Assembly (NCBI RefSeq): GCF_905201705.1
Contig: NZ_CAJKOX010000064.1
Span: forward strand, 1-16,117
Origin: an uncultured Marvinbryantia sp.
Lineage (GTDB): Bacteria > Bacillota > Clostridia > Lachnospirales > Lachnospiraceae
Length of the DNA: 16,117 nucleotides
Direction of reading: 5' to 3'
Shown here: in pieces, positions 7,883-15,790 of the stretch
How positions within the stretch are numbered: position 1 is the stretch's first letter
Layout: the number at the start of each line of letters is the position of its first letter
Translations under genes and position numbers: made by a program
Notes under the pieces: generated by a model
Told to the model about the DNA's origin: nothing
What the model saw: the letters and a program-made list of their open reading frames with translations, nothing else
Databases searched by the model: none

Positions 7883-8930
7883 AATCCACACTCCAATCCC
7901 GGACGGCGGCGGCAACCGTCACGCCGTCCCCCGCTGTTTTTTTCAATAATATCTGTCCGTTTCCCGACGCCAAAACTGCGCTGCGCTCGCAGACATTGTC
8001 CACGCCGGTGACGGATCTCACAAAAGCGGAATCCGAAAAATCTCCTTCCGCCCTCTGCAGCTCCTCTGCATCATAGGTGACAAGCGGCAGATGGTATTTA
8101 TCAGCAAGTGCCAGCAATCCCGGCTCCTGCGCCTTCAGGGAAATACTGGCGATCCGCTCAATGCTGTGCATGGAGATCCCGCATGTCTGCAATGCCTCCA
8201 GCACCTTTTCCTCAAGCTTTTCCGCCGGCGTGCCTTTTTTGCAGCCGACGCCAAGGCTTATGATCCGCGGAATCAGATTTAAGGTCTGCCTGTAGGGCTT
8301 TTTATCCTCCGCAAGGCTTACGCAGATGCCGTTCGTCCCCGCAAAAACCTTCTGTTCCTCCCAGACCTCAATTTCCTCCGGGATGCTGCCGATCACTGGA
8401 AAATCGCTGTAAAAGCCGATTTTTTTCTCATCCAGCACGTCCGCCGAAATCTCCTTCGCGTAGTGCATATTCGTGATATACAGGCGATTCTTTTTCGCAA
8501 ACACGTCCACTGCGAAGCGTCCGTTCACGTCGGTCGCCGTCGTGATGACCGGGATCGCACCCGTCAGATTGGCGAGCGTACCGGCAAGCTCATTGGCGCC
8601 CCCGATATGCCCGGAGAGCAGAGAAATGACAAAAACCCCCTTCTCATCCATCACAACCACCGCCGGATCCTTCGTCTTGTGCTCCAGGAACGGCGCTATG
8701 CTGCGCACGGCAATCCCTGTCGCTCCGATAAACAGAATCGCGTCCACAGAAGAAAACATCTGCCCGGTCCACTCTTTTAAAGGAATATCCAGCGCCGCAA
8801 GTCCGTGTTTTTCTGCATATCTCGGCATTGCGTAGCCTGCGCAGTCATAGCCCTGCCTTGACAGCAGCTCCGTGACCGCCGCGTTCAGACGGCTCCCGCG
8901 CCCGGTAAAGCTGACGCTTGCGAGCTTCAT
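7875..8930 (-). CDS. cbiG: Cobalt-precorrin-5A hydrolase CbiG
   Basis: Opens the delta-lactone of cobalt-precorrin-5A and releases the two-carbon fragment as acetaldehyde, a step specific to the anaerobic route. At 351 residues it has the three usual parts. The N-terminal domain has FIGATGIAVRSIAP (67-80) and SLLSGHIGGANELA (103-116). A variable middle region follows. The C-terminal domain has SLGVGCKKGT (225-234) and the late GVDNVCERSA (309-318). The ATG at 8930 overlaps the cbiF stop as ATGA, a translational coupling arrangement. The presence of cbiG, with cbiD, marks the pathway as anaerobic (early cobalt insertion). Confidence 0.95.
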   Translation of the reverse strand: MKLASVSFTGRGSRLNAAVTELLSRQGYDCAGYAMPRYAEKHGLAALDIPLKEWTGQMFSSVDAILFIGATGIAVRSIAPFLEHKTKDPAVVVMDEKGVFVISLLSGHIGGANELAGTLANLTGAIPVITTATDVNGRFAVDVFAKKNRLYITNMHYAKEISADVLDEKKIGFYSDFPVIGSIPEEIEVWEEQKVFAGTNGICVSLAEDKKPYRQTLNLIPRIISLGVGCKKGTPAEKLEEKVLEALQTCGISMHSIERIASISLKAQEPGLLALADKYHLPLVTYDAEELQRAEGDFSDSAFVRSVTGVDNVCERSAVLASGNGQILLKKTAGDGVTVAAAVRDWSVDFE

Positions 8931-9685
8931 TTGCTTGCCTCCCGGAATTCCGTCGTAAATGCCGGGTTGTAAAGCTCGGAGCGGTTATAATGACTGTGGC
9001 TGACCACATCGCCGATAATCATCAGCGCCGTCTTGGTGATATTATTTTTCTTTGCCGTCTCCGCCAGCGTCCCCACCGTGCAGACAAAGGTTTTCTCATC
9101 CTCCCAGGTCGCCTTGTAGACGATCGCCGCCGGCGTGTCCGCCGTATAACCGCCCGCGATCAGCCGCTCCGAGAGCTTTTCCAGCATACCGGTACTTAAA
9201 AATACCACCATAGTTGCCTGATGCGCCGCAAGCGATGCGATTTCTTCCTTCTTTGGCACCGGCGTTCTGCCCGCCATGCGCGTGATGATCACGCTCTGCG
9301 ATACGTCCGGAAGCGTGTACTCCAGGTTGAGCGCGGCAGCCGCCCCGCAGAACGAGCTGACGCCCGGACAATCCGTGTAAGCAATGCCCTTTTCATCGAG
9401 CGCATCCATCTGCTCGCGGATCGCACCGTACAGGCAGGGGTCGCCGGTGTGAAGGCGGACCGTCATCTGCCCCTCTGCCTCCGCCGCATACATCACCTCA
9501 AGCACCTCTTCCAGTGTCATCGTCGCACTGTTATAAATCCTGCAGCCCTCCTTTGCATAGGAAAGGAGCTGCGGGTTCACAAGCGAGCCCGCATAAATAA
9601 TCACATCTGCCTCCGAGAGCAGCTTCTGTCCACGCACCGTGATAAGATCCGGTGCCCCCGGTCCTGCGCCTACAAAATTTACCAT
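8927..9685 (-). CDS. cbiF: Cobalt-precorrin-4 C11-methyltransferase CbiF
   Basis: Tetrapyrrole methylase that transfers a methyl group from SAM to C11 of cobalt-precorrin-4. The 252-residue product has the N-terminal MVNFVGAGPGAPDLIT, the CbiF/CobM-typical YAGSLVNP (31-38), LHTGDPCLYGAI (78-89), PGVSSFCGAAAALN and an ITRMAGRTPVP segment. YAGSLVNP and the HTGDP form distinguish it from CbiL, CbiH and CbiE. AAGGAG lies just upstream of the ATG, inside the end of cbiL, whose TGA is one base away. It ends in an ATGA overlap with cbiG. Confidence 0.96.
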   Translation of the reverse strand: MVNFVGAGPGAPDLITVRGQKLLSEADVIIYAGSLVNPQLLSYAKEGCRIYNSATMTLEEVLEVMYAAEAEGQMTVRLHTGDPCLYGAIREQMDALDEKGIAYTDCPGVSSFCGAAAALNLEYTLPDVSQSVIITRMAGRTPVPKKEEIASLAAHQATMVVFLSTGMLEKLSERLIAGGYTADTPAAIVYKATWEDEKTFVCTVGTLAETAKKNNITKTALMIIGDVVSHSHYNRSELYNPAFTTEFREASK

Positions 9686-9686
9686 C

Positions 9687-10376
9687 TCATTCCTTCTCCT
9701 TTACTATAATCAGTGAATAGTACCCCGCCGTCTCCGGAATCTCCTCTGCGCCGCGGTACAGCTTTTCTCCCGGCATCCCGCAATTTTCAATCATCAACGT
9801 TTCCGTATTTTCCATCTGCAGGAGCTGTTTTTTCACCTCCTGCATCTTTTTGCCTGCCTTCATAAGCACCTTCGTGCCCGGAAGCTTTAAGGCGTCCTCT
9901 ATCTGATAGGAAGCCGGGATAACATGAAGCGGCTCCGCTTTTTCCACCAGCCCGATGTTCATACGCGCCGCAGCCGCACAGAATGAAGGGATCCCGCTCA
10001 CCATCTCCGCGCGGTATCCCATCGCGAGGATTCTCTTGTGCACATAAAGATAAGTGGAGTACACGCTGGGGTCTCCGAGCGTCAGAAACGCCACATTTTT
10101 TTCTGTTTTTAATACTGCCGCCACCTGCTTTGCCGCTGCGTCGTGGCTCTCTTTCAGAGCCGTCTTCTCCTTCGTCATCGGCATATGGATCTCCAGGCAT
10201 TCTTTTTCAGTGATCTCAGGCACTGCCTGCACCGTGATCTGCCAGGCGACCGTCTCCTCTTTTTTCGTCCCCGGAACAGCGATCACATCCGCTTCCCGGA
10301 TAATACGCGCTGCCTTTAAAGTCAGCAGCTCCGGGTCTCCCGGTCCGATTCCCACTCCATATAATATTCCCTGCAT
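9687..10376 (-). CDS. cbiL: Cobalt-precorrin-2 C20-methyltransferase CbiL
   Basis: Performs the first methylation after cobalt insertion, at C20 of cobalt-factor II/cobalt-precorrin-2, using SAM. The 229-residue protein has GVGIGPGDPELLTLKA (7-22), the typical VIAVPGTKK (31-39), FLTLGDPSVYSTY (97-109) and SGIPSFCAAAARMN (127-140). The VPG segment and the LGDPSVYST form identify CbiL/CobI within the methylase family. A strong AGGAGG sits 4 bases before the ATG. It follows cbiD by 25 bases and abuts cbiF with a one-base gap. Confidence 0.95.
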   Translation of the reverse strand: MQGILYGVGIGPGDPELLTLKAARIIREADVIAVPGTKKEETVAWQITVQAVPEITEKECLEIHMPMTKEKTALKESHDAAAKQVAAVLKTEKNVAFLTLGDPSVYSTYLYVHKRILAMGYRAEMVSGIPSFCAAAARMNIGLVEKAEPLHVIPASYQIEDALKLPGTKVLMKAGKKMQEVKKQLLQMENTETLMIENCGMPGEKLYRGAEEIPETAGYYSLIIVKEKE

Positions 10377-10401
10377 ATTTCCTCCTGCTCATTTTTGTAT
10401 T

Positions 10402-11559
10402 TTATCTGTCCGCCGCGCGAAACTGCCGGAGCAGTTCCTGCGCTCCTTCGGTTTCACCGAGATAGCCATGCTGGTTTGAGAAGAGCACTGCCTCCGTTTT
10501 CAGCGCGCCCCCGCAGCGATGCTGCAGATAGTAACGGATGCGCGGCAGGATTTCCCTCATCGTCTGCGCGGCCAGATTTTTTTCTTTTAAAATGTCAAGC
10601 GCTTCCTCTGTAGTGATCGTATCCAAAATCCGCCGCACAGTTTCCGGATCCGCCCCTGCGCGCAGCGCCTGCGCCGCCATCAGCTCCGCACGGCAGTCCG
10701 CCGAGCGCGAGTGCGTATTCATGATGCCGCCGGATACCTTGATAAATTTTCCGATGTGCGCCACAAACAAAATGCCCCGGAAACCAAGCGCCACCGCACT
10801 GTCCAGCGTCTCGCCCACGTAGTTGCTGCATTTCATGCTGTCTGATGTGTCAATTTTCATCCCCTCGCGCAAAAAATCCTCGCCGTAATTGCCTGGCGTG
10901 ATCAGAAGATACTCTCTGCCCGCCGCCCGCTTCATCTCCATCTCCAGACGGATGCTGGCGATCAGCGCCTCCTCGCTCATCGGCACCACAATGCCGCTGG
11001 TGCCCAGAATGGAAATGCCGCCCTCTATGCCAAGCCGCGGATTAAAGGTGCGCTGCGCGATCTCCTCCCCGCCGGGAGCCGAAATTTCCACCGCTATCCG
11101 GCAGGGCTGCTCCAGCTCCTCGCAGACCTCCTCCACCGCGCGGGTGATCATTTCCCGCGGAACCCGGTTGATCGCCGCCTCCCCGACAGGCTGCCACAAG
11201 CCCTTCTTCGTGACAATGCCCACACCTCGTCCGCCGCTGATCTGTACGCCGTCCGCGTCGCTTTTCCTTACCCTGGCAAAAATCAGAAGACCATGCGTAA
11301 CGTCGGGGTCATCCCCGCCGTCCTTGCGCACCGCACAGGATACCGCTTCCGGCTCCCGGCAGATTTCCTCCACCGCAAGATGCAGGCACGTCCCCTCCGG
11401 CACGGTCAGCTCGATTTCCCGGATATCCTTCTTTAGAAACAGCATAAAGGCAGCCGCCTTTGCCGCAGCCGCAGCGCAGGTGCCTGTCGTGTAGCCGCAG
11501 CGCAGCCGCTTATTATTTTTCAGTACATAGCGGTCCTCCAGACCGGTCCTGTGCTCCAT
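10402..11559 (-). CDS. cbiD: Cobalt-precorrin-5B C1-methyltransferase CbiD
   Basis: Methylates C1 of cobalt-precorrin-5B, a step unique to the anaerobic pathway and carried out by a fold unrelated to the other methylases. The 385-residue protein begins with the diagnostic RCGYTTGTCAAAAAKAA block (20-36). It also has DDPDVTHG, GVGIVTKKGL, a GTSGIVVPMSEEA segment and YVGETLDSAVALGFRG. It is the first gene of the B12 cluster. GAGGG precedes the ATG. Only 98 bases separate it from dut, containing a weak hairpin but no space for a full cobalamin riboswitch. Confidence 0.96.
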   Translation of the reverse strand: MEHRTGLEDRYVLKNNKRLRCGYTTGTCAAAAAKAAAFMLFLKKDIREIELTVPEGTCLHLAVEEICREPEAVSCAVRKDGGDDPDVTHGLLIFARVRKSDADGVQISGGRGVGIVTKKGLWQPVGEAAINRVPREMITRAVEEVCEELEQPCRIAVEISAPGGEEIAQRTFNPRLGIEGGISILGTSGIVVPMSEEALIASIRLEMEMKRAAGREYLLITPGNYGEDFLREGMKIDTSDSMKCSNYVGETLDSAVALGFRGILFVAHIGKFIKVSGGIMNTHSRSADCRAELMAAQALRAGADPETVRRILDTITTEEALDILKEKNLAAQTMREILPRIRYYLQHRCGGALKTEAVLFSNQHGYLGETEGAQELLRQFRAADR

Positions 11560-11613
11560 AAAGTGCCCTCACTATCCCATATCCTGTGCGTTAATTTTTT
11601 GTCATTTATACAC

Positions 11614-11644
11614 CAACAAAACCGCTGCCCGAAACAGGCAACGG
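11614..11644 (-). terminator. Possible weak terminator after dut
   Basis: On the minus strand CCGTTGCC (11644-11637) pairs with GGCAGCGG (11629-11622) across a 7-base loop: eight pairs with one G-T. It is followed by TTTTGTTGG. The T-run is short and interrupted, so termination may be partial and some read-through into cbiD is plausible. Confidence 0.45.
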
Positions 11645-11657
11645 TATACTCTCTTTT

Positions 11658-12092
11658 CTATGCTTTGCCGGTACTTCCAAAACCTCCGCGGTCTGTACTG
11701 TCCAGCTTTTCCACCTGCTCAAACACAATGGTCGGCTGATGCTCCATGATACGGAACTGGCAGATGCGGTCGTTTACATGGATCTGCGTATCGCGCACCG
11801 CGTACACCGGCATAAACCACTGGTCATTGTCGCCGCTGTAGGTTTCGTCGATCACACCGAAGTGGTTCGTCTGTATAATCCCATAGTTTTTGAAGGTGGA
11901 GCTGCGCGGCACCACATGCGCCTCGTACCCCTTCGGCAGACGCATGGCAACGCCAAGCGGGATCAGCTTAAACTCACCCGCCTTCAGCACAATCTCCTCC
12001 GCTGCACGCAGGTCGATCCAGTCTGACTTTCCGTCGACATAGGTGAGCGGCTCAATTTTGTCCGTAAAATATTTAATCTGTATTTTTTCCAT
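11658..12092 (-). CDS. dut: dUTP diphosphatase (dUTPase)
   Basis: Hydrolyses dUTP to dUMP and pyrophosphate, keeping uracil out of DNA and supplying dUMP for thymidylate. The 144-residue product carries the five motifs of trimeric dUTPases: DWIDLRA (24-30), PRSS (62-65), GVIDETYSGD (79-88, with catalytic Asp82), RICQF (109-113) and the C-terminal P-loop-like RGGFGSTG (135-142). The start at 12092 has AAAGGAG 8 bases upstream, overlapping the nrdG stop; the frame stays open to 12155, but that would overlap nrdG and adds no family sequence. The related dCTP deaminase family lacks this arrangement of motifs. Confidence 0.95.
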   Translation of the reverse strand: MEKIQIKYFTDKIEPLTYVDGKSDWIDLRAAEEIVLKAGEFKLIPLGVAMRLPKGYEAHVVPRSSTFKNYGIIQTNHFGVIDETYSGDNDQWFMPVYAVRDTQIHVNDRICQFRIMEHQPTIVFEQVEKLDSTDRGGFGSTGKA

Positions 12093-12105
12093 TTCCGGCG
12101 CTCCT

Positions 12106-12597
12106 TTACTCACAGTGCAATACAACGCTGCCCGACGCCAGCGACTTTGGTACATCGATCACACGCTGATTAGAGCTGCCCTTCCAGTGGAGCTGCTTAT
12201 CCAGCTTATCTACCTCAAATTCGCCGTCCACCAGCACGTCCACATAGCGCATGACCGGACTTCTGCGTACTTCCTCCCACAGCCCGCCGGTGTACAGCCA
12301 GATCGTCTTATCCGGAAACTTTTCTTTGATCTCCTTTGCCAGAGCCTCGATATCCAGCTGGTTCGTAGGATACATCGGATCGCCGCCGCTGAACGTGATG
12401 CCGGAAATATACGGCTGCTCCAGCTGCTCAAACAGCTCCTGCTTCGCCGCGTCATCGAACAAAAGCCCTCCGTCCGGATCCCAGGTGATCGGATTCTGGC
12501 ACTGCGGACAGCAGTGCGCGCAGCCCGCCACCCAGAGCACAACACGAAGCCCGTCGCCGTTTAACATGTCATCCTTTGTGATATTGTGATATCTCAT
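12106..12597 (-). CDS. nrdG: Anaerobic ribonucleoside-triphosphate reductase activating protein NrdG
   Basis: Radical SAM activase that installs the glycyl radical on the class III ribonucleotide reductase NrdD. The 163-residue protein has the [4Fe-4S]-binding CX3CX2C motif (Cys26, Cys30, Cys33 in GCAHCCPQC, with an extra Cys29), a following NPITW, and the SAM-binding FSGGDPMYP segment. GGAG lies 8 bases before the ATG at 12597. It is followed by dut after a 13-base gap, so the two are probably cotranscribed. The partner nrdD is not in the window, although nrdD-nrdG pairing is common. Other small radical SAM activases are less likely given the length and the NP(I/K)TW context. Confidence 0.94.
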   Translation of the reverse strand: MRYHNITKDDMLNGDGLRVVLWVAGCAHCCPQCQNPITWDPDGGLLFDDAAKQELFEQLEQPYISGITFSGGDPMYPTNQLDIEALAKEIKEKFPDKTIWLYTGGLWEEVRRSPVMRYVDVLVDGEFEVDKLDKQLHWKGSSNQRVIDVPKSLASGSVVLHCE

Positions 12598-12679
12598 AAA
12601 TATCTCTCCAAACGCTCTTCTGAATCAATATTTTGTATTTTTGTATTTTACGCAGCACACGATTTAGTGCCTGTTACTG

Positions 12680-12708
12680 ATTTTATCATTTTCACAGAAG
12701 CACGTCAA
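12680..12708 (-). promoter_or_regulatory. Promoter for nrdG-dut
   Basis: TTGACG (12708-12703), a 17-base spacer and TAAAAT (12685-12680), preceded by TG one base upstream (extended -10). It lies between the trpZ stop and nrdG and directs transcription towards nrdG, with a leader of about 75 bases. Both hexamers are one mismatch from consensus. Confidence 0.7.
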
Positions 12709-12720
12709 GAGAAGATTCCC

Positions 12721-13530
12721 TTACTTTGAAAACAAAATCCGGTCGTTATCCAGCGCCTTGCCCGCCCCGGCGGAGAATTTCTCCAGCAGGCCGTCCACGG
12801 TCAGCCCTTTTCGCTCCTCGCCGCTGATATCCAGAACGATTCTGCCGCCGTCCATCATCAGCGTGCGGTTGCCCATCTGGAGCGCGGAGTGCATGTTGTG
12901 CGTGATCATCAGGCAGGCGAGATTGTTTTCTTCCACAATGCTTCTCGTCAGCTCCAGCACCTTCTCCGCCGTCGCCGGATCGAGCGCCGCGGTGTGCTCG
13001 TCAAGAAGCAGGATTTTCGGCGGAACCAGGGTCGCCGCCATCAGAAGCGTGAGCGCCTGACGCTGTCCGCCGGAGAGCAGACCCACCGGCTGCTTCATGC
13101 GGTCCTCAAGCCCCATGCCGAGCAGAGAAAGCCGCTCCCGGAAATAATCGCGCTGTCCCTTGCTGATACGGGAGAATGCGGAGCCTTTTCCGCTTTTGGA
13201 CGCGCGCAGATAAGCGAGCGCCAGATTTTCCTCGATCGTCATGTGCGGCGCCGTTCCGCGCATCGGATCCTGGAACAGCCTGCCGATCTCCGTCGCGCGT
13301 TTGTAGTCCGGAACATAAGTGATATCGCGGTCATCCAGCTCCACGCTTCCCTCATCCACGTAAAAGCTCCCGGCGATACAGTTAAAGAGTGTTGATTTCC
13401 CGGCGCCGTTGCTGCCGATGATCGTGGCAAACTCTCCGTTTTCCACGGTAAGGGTGACGTCCGAGAGTGCCACCTTTTCATTCACCGTGCCTGCGTTAAA
13501 GGTCTTTTTTACATTTGTCAGTTTTAACAT
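12721..13530 (-). CDS. trpZ: ABC transporter ATPase, tryptophan-type (TrpZ)
   Basis: ATP-binding subunit of the transporter encoded with the two genes before it. The 269-residue product shows Walker A GSNGAGKST (39-47), Q-loop Gln87 in RLFQDPM, signature LSGGQRQA (152-159), Walker B ILLLDEHTAALD (173-184) and switch His211 in MITHN. The DEHTAALDP form and the GTAPHMTIEENLALA segment are typical of ATPases paired with ABC_sub_bind (TrpX-like) binding proteins. The start at 13530 has GGGAGG upstream and overlaps the trpY stop by 7 bases; a longer open frame to 13656 lies wholly inside trpY and is not used. The substrate is inferred from the UGG T-box leader upstream. Confidence 0.9.
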   Translation of the reverse strand: MLKLTNVKKTFNAGTVNEKVALSDVTLTVENGEFATIIGSNGAGKSTLFNCIAGSFYVDEGSVELDDRDITYVPDYKRATEIGRLFQDPMRGTAPHMTIEENLALAYLRASKSGKGSAFSRISKGQRDYFRERLSLLGMGLEDRMKQPVGLLSGGQRQALTLLMAATLVPPKILLLDEHTAALDPATAEKVLELTRSIVEENNLACLMITHNMHSALQMGNRTLMMDGGRIVLDISGEERKGLTVDGLLEKFSAGAGKALDNDRILFSK

Positions 13531-14456
13531 TTGCTGCCGCCTCCCTTTCTCGCAGACATCGCCGCCATTTTCCGCTTCTGAAAAGCGACCTGGTTCTTTA
13601 TATACGGAGAAGCGATCGCAATCGCAACGATCACTGCCGAGACAAGCTTTAAGCATTCCGCCGGAATATGCAGGCGCAGAGCGATCGCAATCGCAAAGCG
13701 GTACAGGCAGCTTCCAAGGATAACGCCGACGATCCTCTTAAACATGGTGCCCTTTCCGATCAGCGTCTCGCCGATGATAAGGCTGGCAAGCGCGATCGTG
13801 ACCATGCCGGTTCCGAGGTTGATATCGCAGGATTTCTGATACTGTCCGATCAGGCAGCCCGAAAGCGCGGTCATCGCGCTGGAAACGCAAAGCCCGACGG
13901 TAATCGTAAAGCCAGGATTGATGCTGGAGGCTTTTACCATATCGGCATTGTCTCCGGTGGCGCGGATGGAGAGCCCCAGCCGCGTTCCCAGAAACCACGC
14001 CAGAAGCAGGCAGACAATGACAACCACAATGATCGCTGTGATCAGCTTATACCAGGTCGTTCCGAACACGTCCTTAAAGAGGCTGAAGATGGTTTCACAC
14101 TTAAAAAGCGACAGATTTGACGAAAAGCCCATCACGGCGAGATTGACCGTGTACAGCCCCGTATTAACGATGATCCCGGCAAGGATCGGCTCCACACCGA
14201 GCTTCGTCTGCAGCGACGCCGTAATATAGCCGGAGCAGACGCCCGCCGCCATCGCCGCAAAAAGCGCGAGGATCGGATGCCCCATGATCGCGATCTGCGC
14301 GCCGACTGCACAGCCAAGCGTGAAGCAGCCGTCCGTCGACAGATCCGCGATATTTAAAATGGAGTAGCTCAGAAAGAGCGCCAGCGCTACCAGCGCGTAG
14401 ATGAAGCCAAGCTCCAGCGCGCTGATAATGACCGGAAGCGATAACAGTGATCCCAT
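13524..14456 (-). CDS. trpY: ABC transporter permease, tryptophan-type (TrpY)
   Basis: Membrane subunit of the importer, related to the branched-chain amino acid/ribose permease family. The 310-residue protein has about eight or nine hydrophobic segments, for example near residues 10-34, 62-80, 138-157, 216-234 and 268-285. It also has the cytoplasmic coupling-loop motif SIRATGDNADMVKASSIN (163-180), seen in family members as RATGDNPxMxxAxGIN. The tail (QKRKMAAMSARKGGG) is basic and probably cytoplasmic. AAGGAG precedes the ATG; trpX ends 14 bases upstream and trpZ overlaps the end. Confidence 0.9.
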   Translation of the reverse strand: MGSLLSLPVIISALELGFIYALVALALFLSYSILNIADLSTDGCFTLGCAVGAQIAIMGHPILALFAAMAAGVCSGYITASLQTKLGVEPILAGIIVNTGLYTVNLAVMGFSSNLSLFKCETIFSLFKDVFGTTWYKLITAIIVVVIVCLLLAWFLGTRLGLSIRATGDNADMVKASSINPGFTITVGLCVSSAMTALSGCLIGQYQKSCDINLGTGMVTIALASLIIGETLIGKGTMFKRIVGVILGSCLYRFAIAIALRLHIPAECLKLVSAVIVAIAIASPYIKNQVAFQKRKMAAMSARKGGGSKC

Positions 14457-14470
14457 AATATTTCTTCTCC

Positions 14471-15475
14471 TTACTCAAATTCCTCTGCGGTAACGGTTTC
14501 CACAACAGCTGTGCATTTTTCTGCAAATCCGCTGTAGTCAAGCCCGAGCGCCTCTGCTGTTTCGGTGTTCACAGTCGCGATACCATTGTCAAAGGTGAGC
14601 ACCGGAGTCGCTGCCGGATCAGCGCCCTTTAAGATTTCCACAACCATATCCGCCGTTGCCGTGCCAAGGTTTTCATAGTCTACGCCGTATCCGCAGAACG
14701 CGCCGTTCAGTGCGAAGGAATCTGCGCCTGCATAGTGCGGAATGCCCGCGTCAATAAATTTCTCATAAATTGCAAGCTCAGCCGTCATAACAGTGTTGTC
14801 GGTTGGTGTAAATACCGCGTCAACGCCCGCTGCGATCAGTGCGTCCGCCGCCTGTGAAACCTCAGTGTTGTTCGTACCGGTCTTCTCTACTACCTCTATG
14901 CCCTTTTCCTCCAGATATGCCTTTGCGTCCGCAATCGGCTGTTTGGAGGAATCCTCGGACTGGCTGTACAAAAGTCCTACGGACTTGATATCCGGATTTG
15001 CCACAAACATCAGATCCAGGATCGCCGCCGTATTTAAGGAATCGCTGGTGCCGGTGATGTTTGCTCCCGGAGCTTCCATTGTCTCGGCAAGTCCTGCGCC
15101 CACCGGATCGGATACCGCGGAAAATACCACCGGGATCTGATTATCCTCTGTGGCAGTCTGCACGATCTGCGCCGCCGGGGTTGCGATCGGCACGATCACA
15201 TCCACCTCATCCGCAATAAGCTGCGTTGCGATCTGGTTCAGTGTCGTCGCATCCGCCTGCCCGTTAAACACATAACCGTCATAAATAAACTGATCCTCGC
15301 CCTCCGCGGAAATCTCATCCAGACGCGTCTCGATCGCTTTCTCAATCTGATTTAAAGAAGCGTCGTCCACAAACTGGATGATGCCTACCTTGTAGTCCTG
15401 CGCCATCGCACTTCCTGCCATCATAACCGCTGCTGTCAGTGTTGCTGCTGTGCTTACCAATACTTTTCTTTTCAT
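14471..15475 (-). CDS. trpX: ABC transporter substrate-binding protein, tryptophan-type (TrpX)
   Basis: Extracytoplasmic binding protein of the ABC_sub_bind family (type 1 periplasmic-binding fold), predicted to capture tryptophan or a related compound. The 334-residue product begins MKRKVLVS, has a hydrophobic core to about residue 21 and a signal peptidase I-like AMA|QD site after residue 25. There is no cysteine, so no lipobox. The mature part shows YKVGIIQFVDD, DVIVPIATPAAQ, IPVVFSAVSDPVGAGL, GANITGTSD and DAVFTPTDNTVM, all family signatures. The start at 15475 has AAGGAG upstream; the frame stays open to 15658, but that runs through the T-box and terminator and is not coding. Expression should rise when tRNA-Trp is uncharged. 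Confidence 0.92.
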   Translation of the reverse strand: MKRKVLVSTAATLTAAVMMAGSAMAQDYKVGIIQFVDDASLNQIEKAIETRLDEISAEGEDQFIYDGYVFNGQADATTLNQIATQLIADEVDVIVPIATPAAQIVQTATEDNQIPVVFSAVSDPVGAGLAETMEAPGANITGTSDSLNTAAILDLMFVANPDIKSVGLLYSQSEDSSKQPIADAKAYLEEKGIEVVEKTGTNNTEVSQAADALIAAGVDAVFTPTDNTVMTAELAIYEKFIDAGIPHYAGADSFALNGAFCGYGVDYENLGTATADMVVEILKGADPAATPVLTFDNGIATVNTETAEALGLDYSGFAEKCTAVVETVTAEEFE

Positions 15476-15550
15476 AATTTTACTCTCCTTTATATTTAAA
15501 TTTTTTGTTGCCTTTCCATACCGGGATTTACGCGGCCGAATACTTTTGCG

Positions 15551-15588
15551 AAAAAAAACCGCCTCAAACAATTTCTTGCCTGAGACGG
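15551..15588 (-). terminator. Intrinsic terminator of the T-box leader
   Basis: On the minus strand CCGTCTCAGGCAA (15588-15576), loop GAAA, then TTGTTTGAGGCGG (15571-15559) and eight Ts (15558-15551). The 13-pair stem includes three G-T pairs. It overlaps the 3' arm of the antiterminator (CTC at 15584-15582), so the two folds exclude each other, as expected for a T-box switch. Confidence 0.92.
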
Positions 15589-15790
15589 TAATAATCTGAA
15601 TTATTATCGCGGTACCACTCAACTTAACGTAAACGTCCACTTTCGCATGTACTTTCATACACTCCTGATTGATAACGGGTTCGGTTCCCGTCGGCGCCTA
15701 CTCTCCTGAAATATAATTTCGGACCGCCCTCGAAAGTCCATTCCATCAGCCGCTTCATACGAAGATCACACCATCCTCCGCTCTCTGGTA

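Noticed and set aside
7019..8011. 330-codon open frame on the plus strand
   Set aside because: It crosses the antisense of cbiJET, cbiH and cbiG, with Arg/His/Pro-rich composition and no recognisable domain.
11564..11610. Possible promoter directly before cbiD (ATGACA, 17 bases, ATATGG)
   Set aside because: The -10 match is poor and no other support is visible, so it was not listed as a feature.
12620..12655. AT-rich ATACAAAATATTG-like sequence upstream of nrdG as an NrdR box
   Set aside because: It only partly resembles the NrdR consensus, and no second box at the expected spacing was found.
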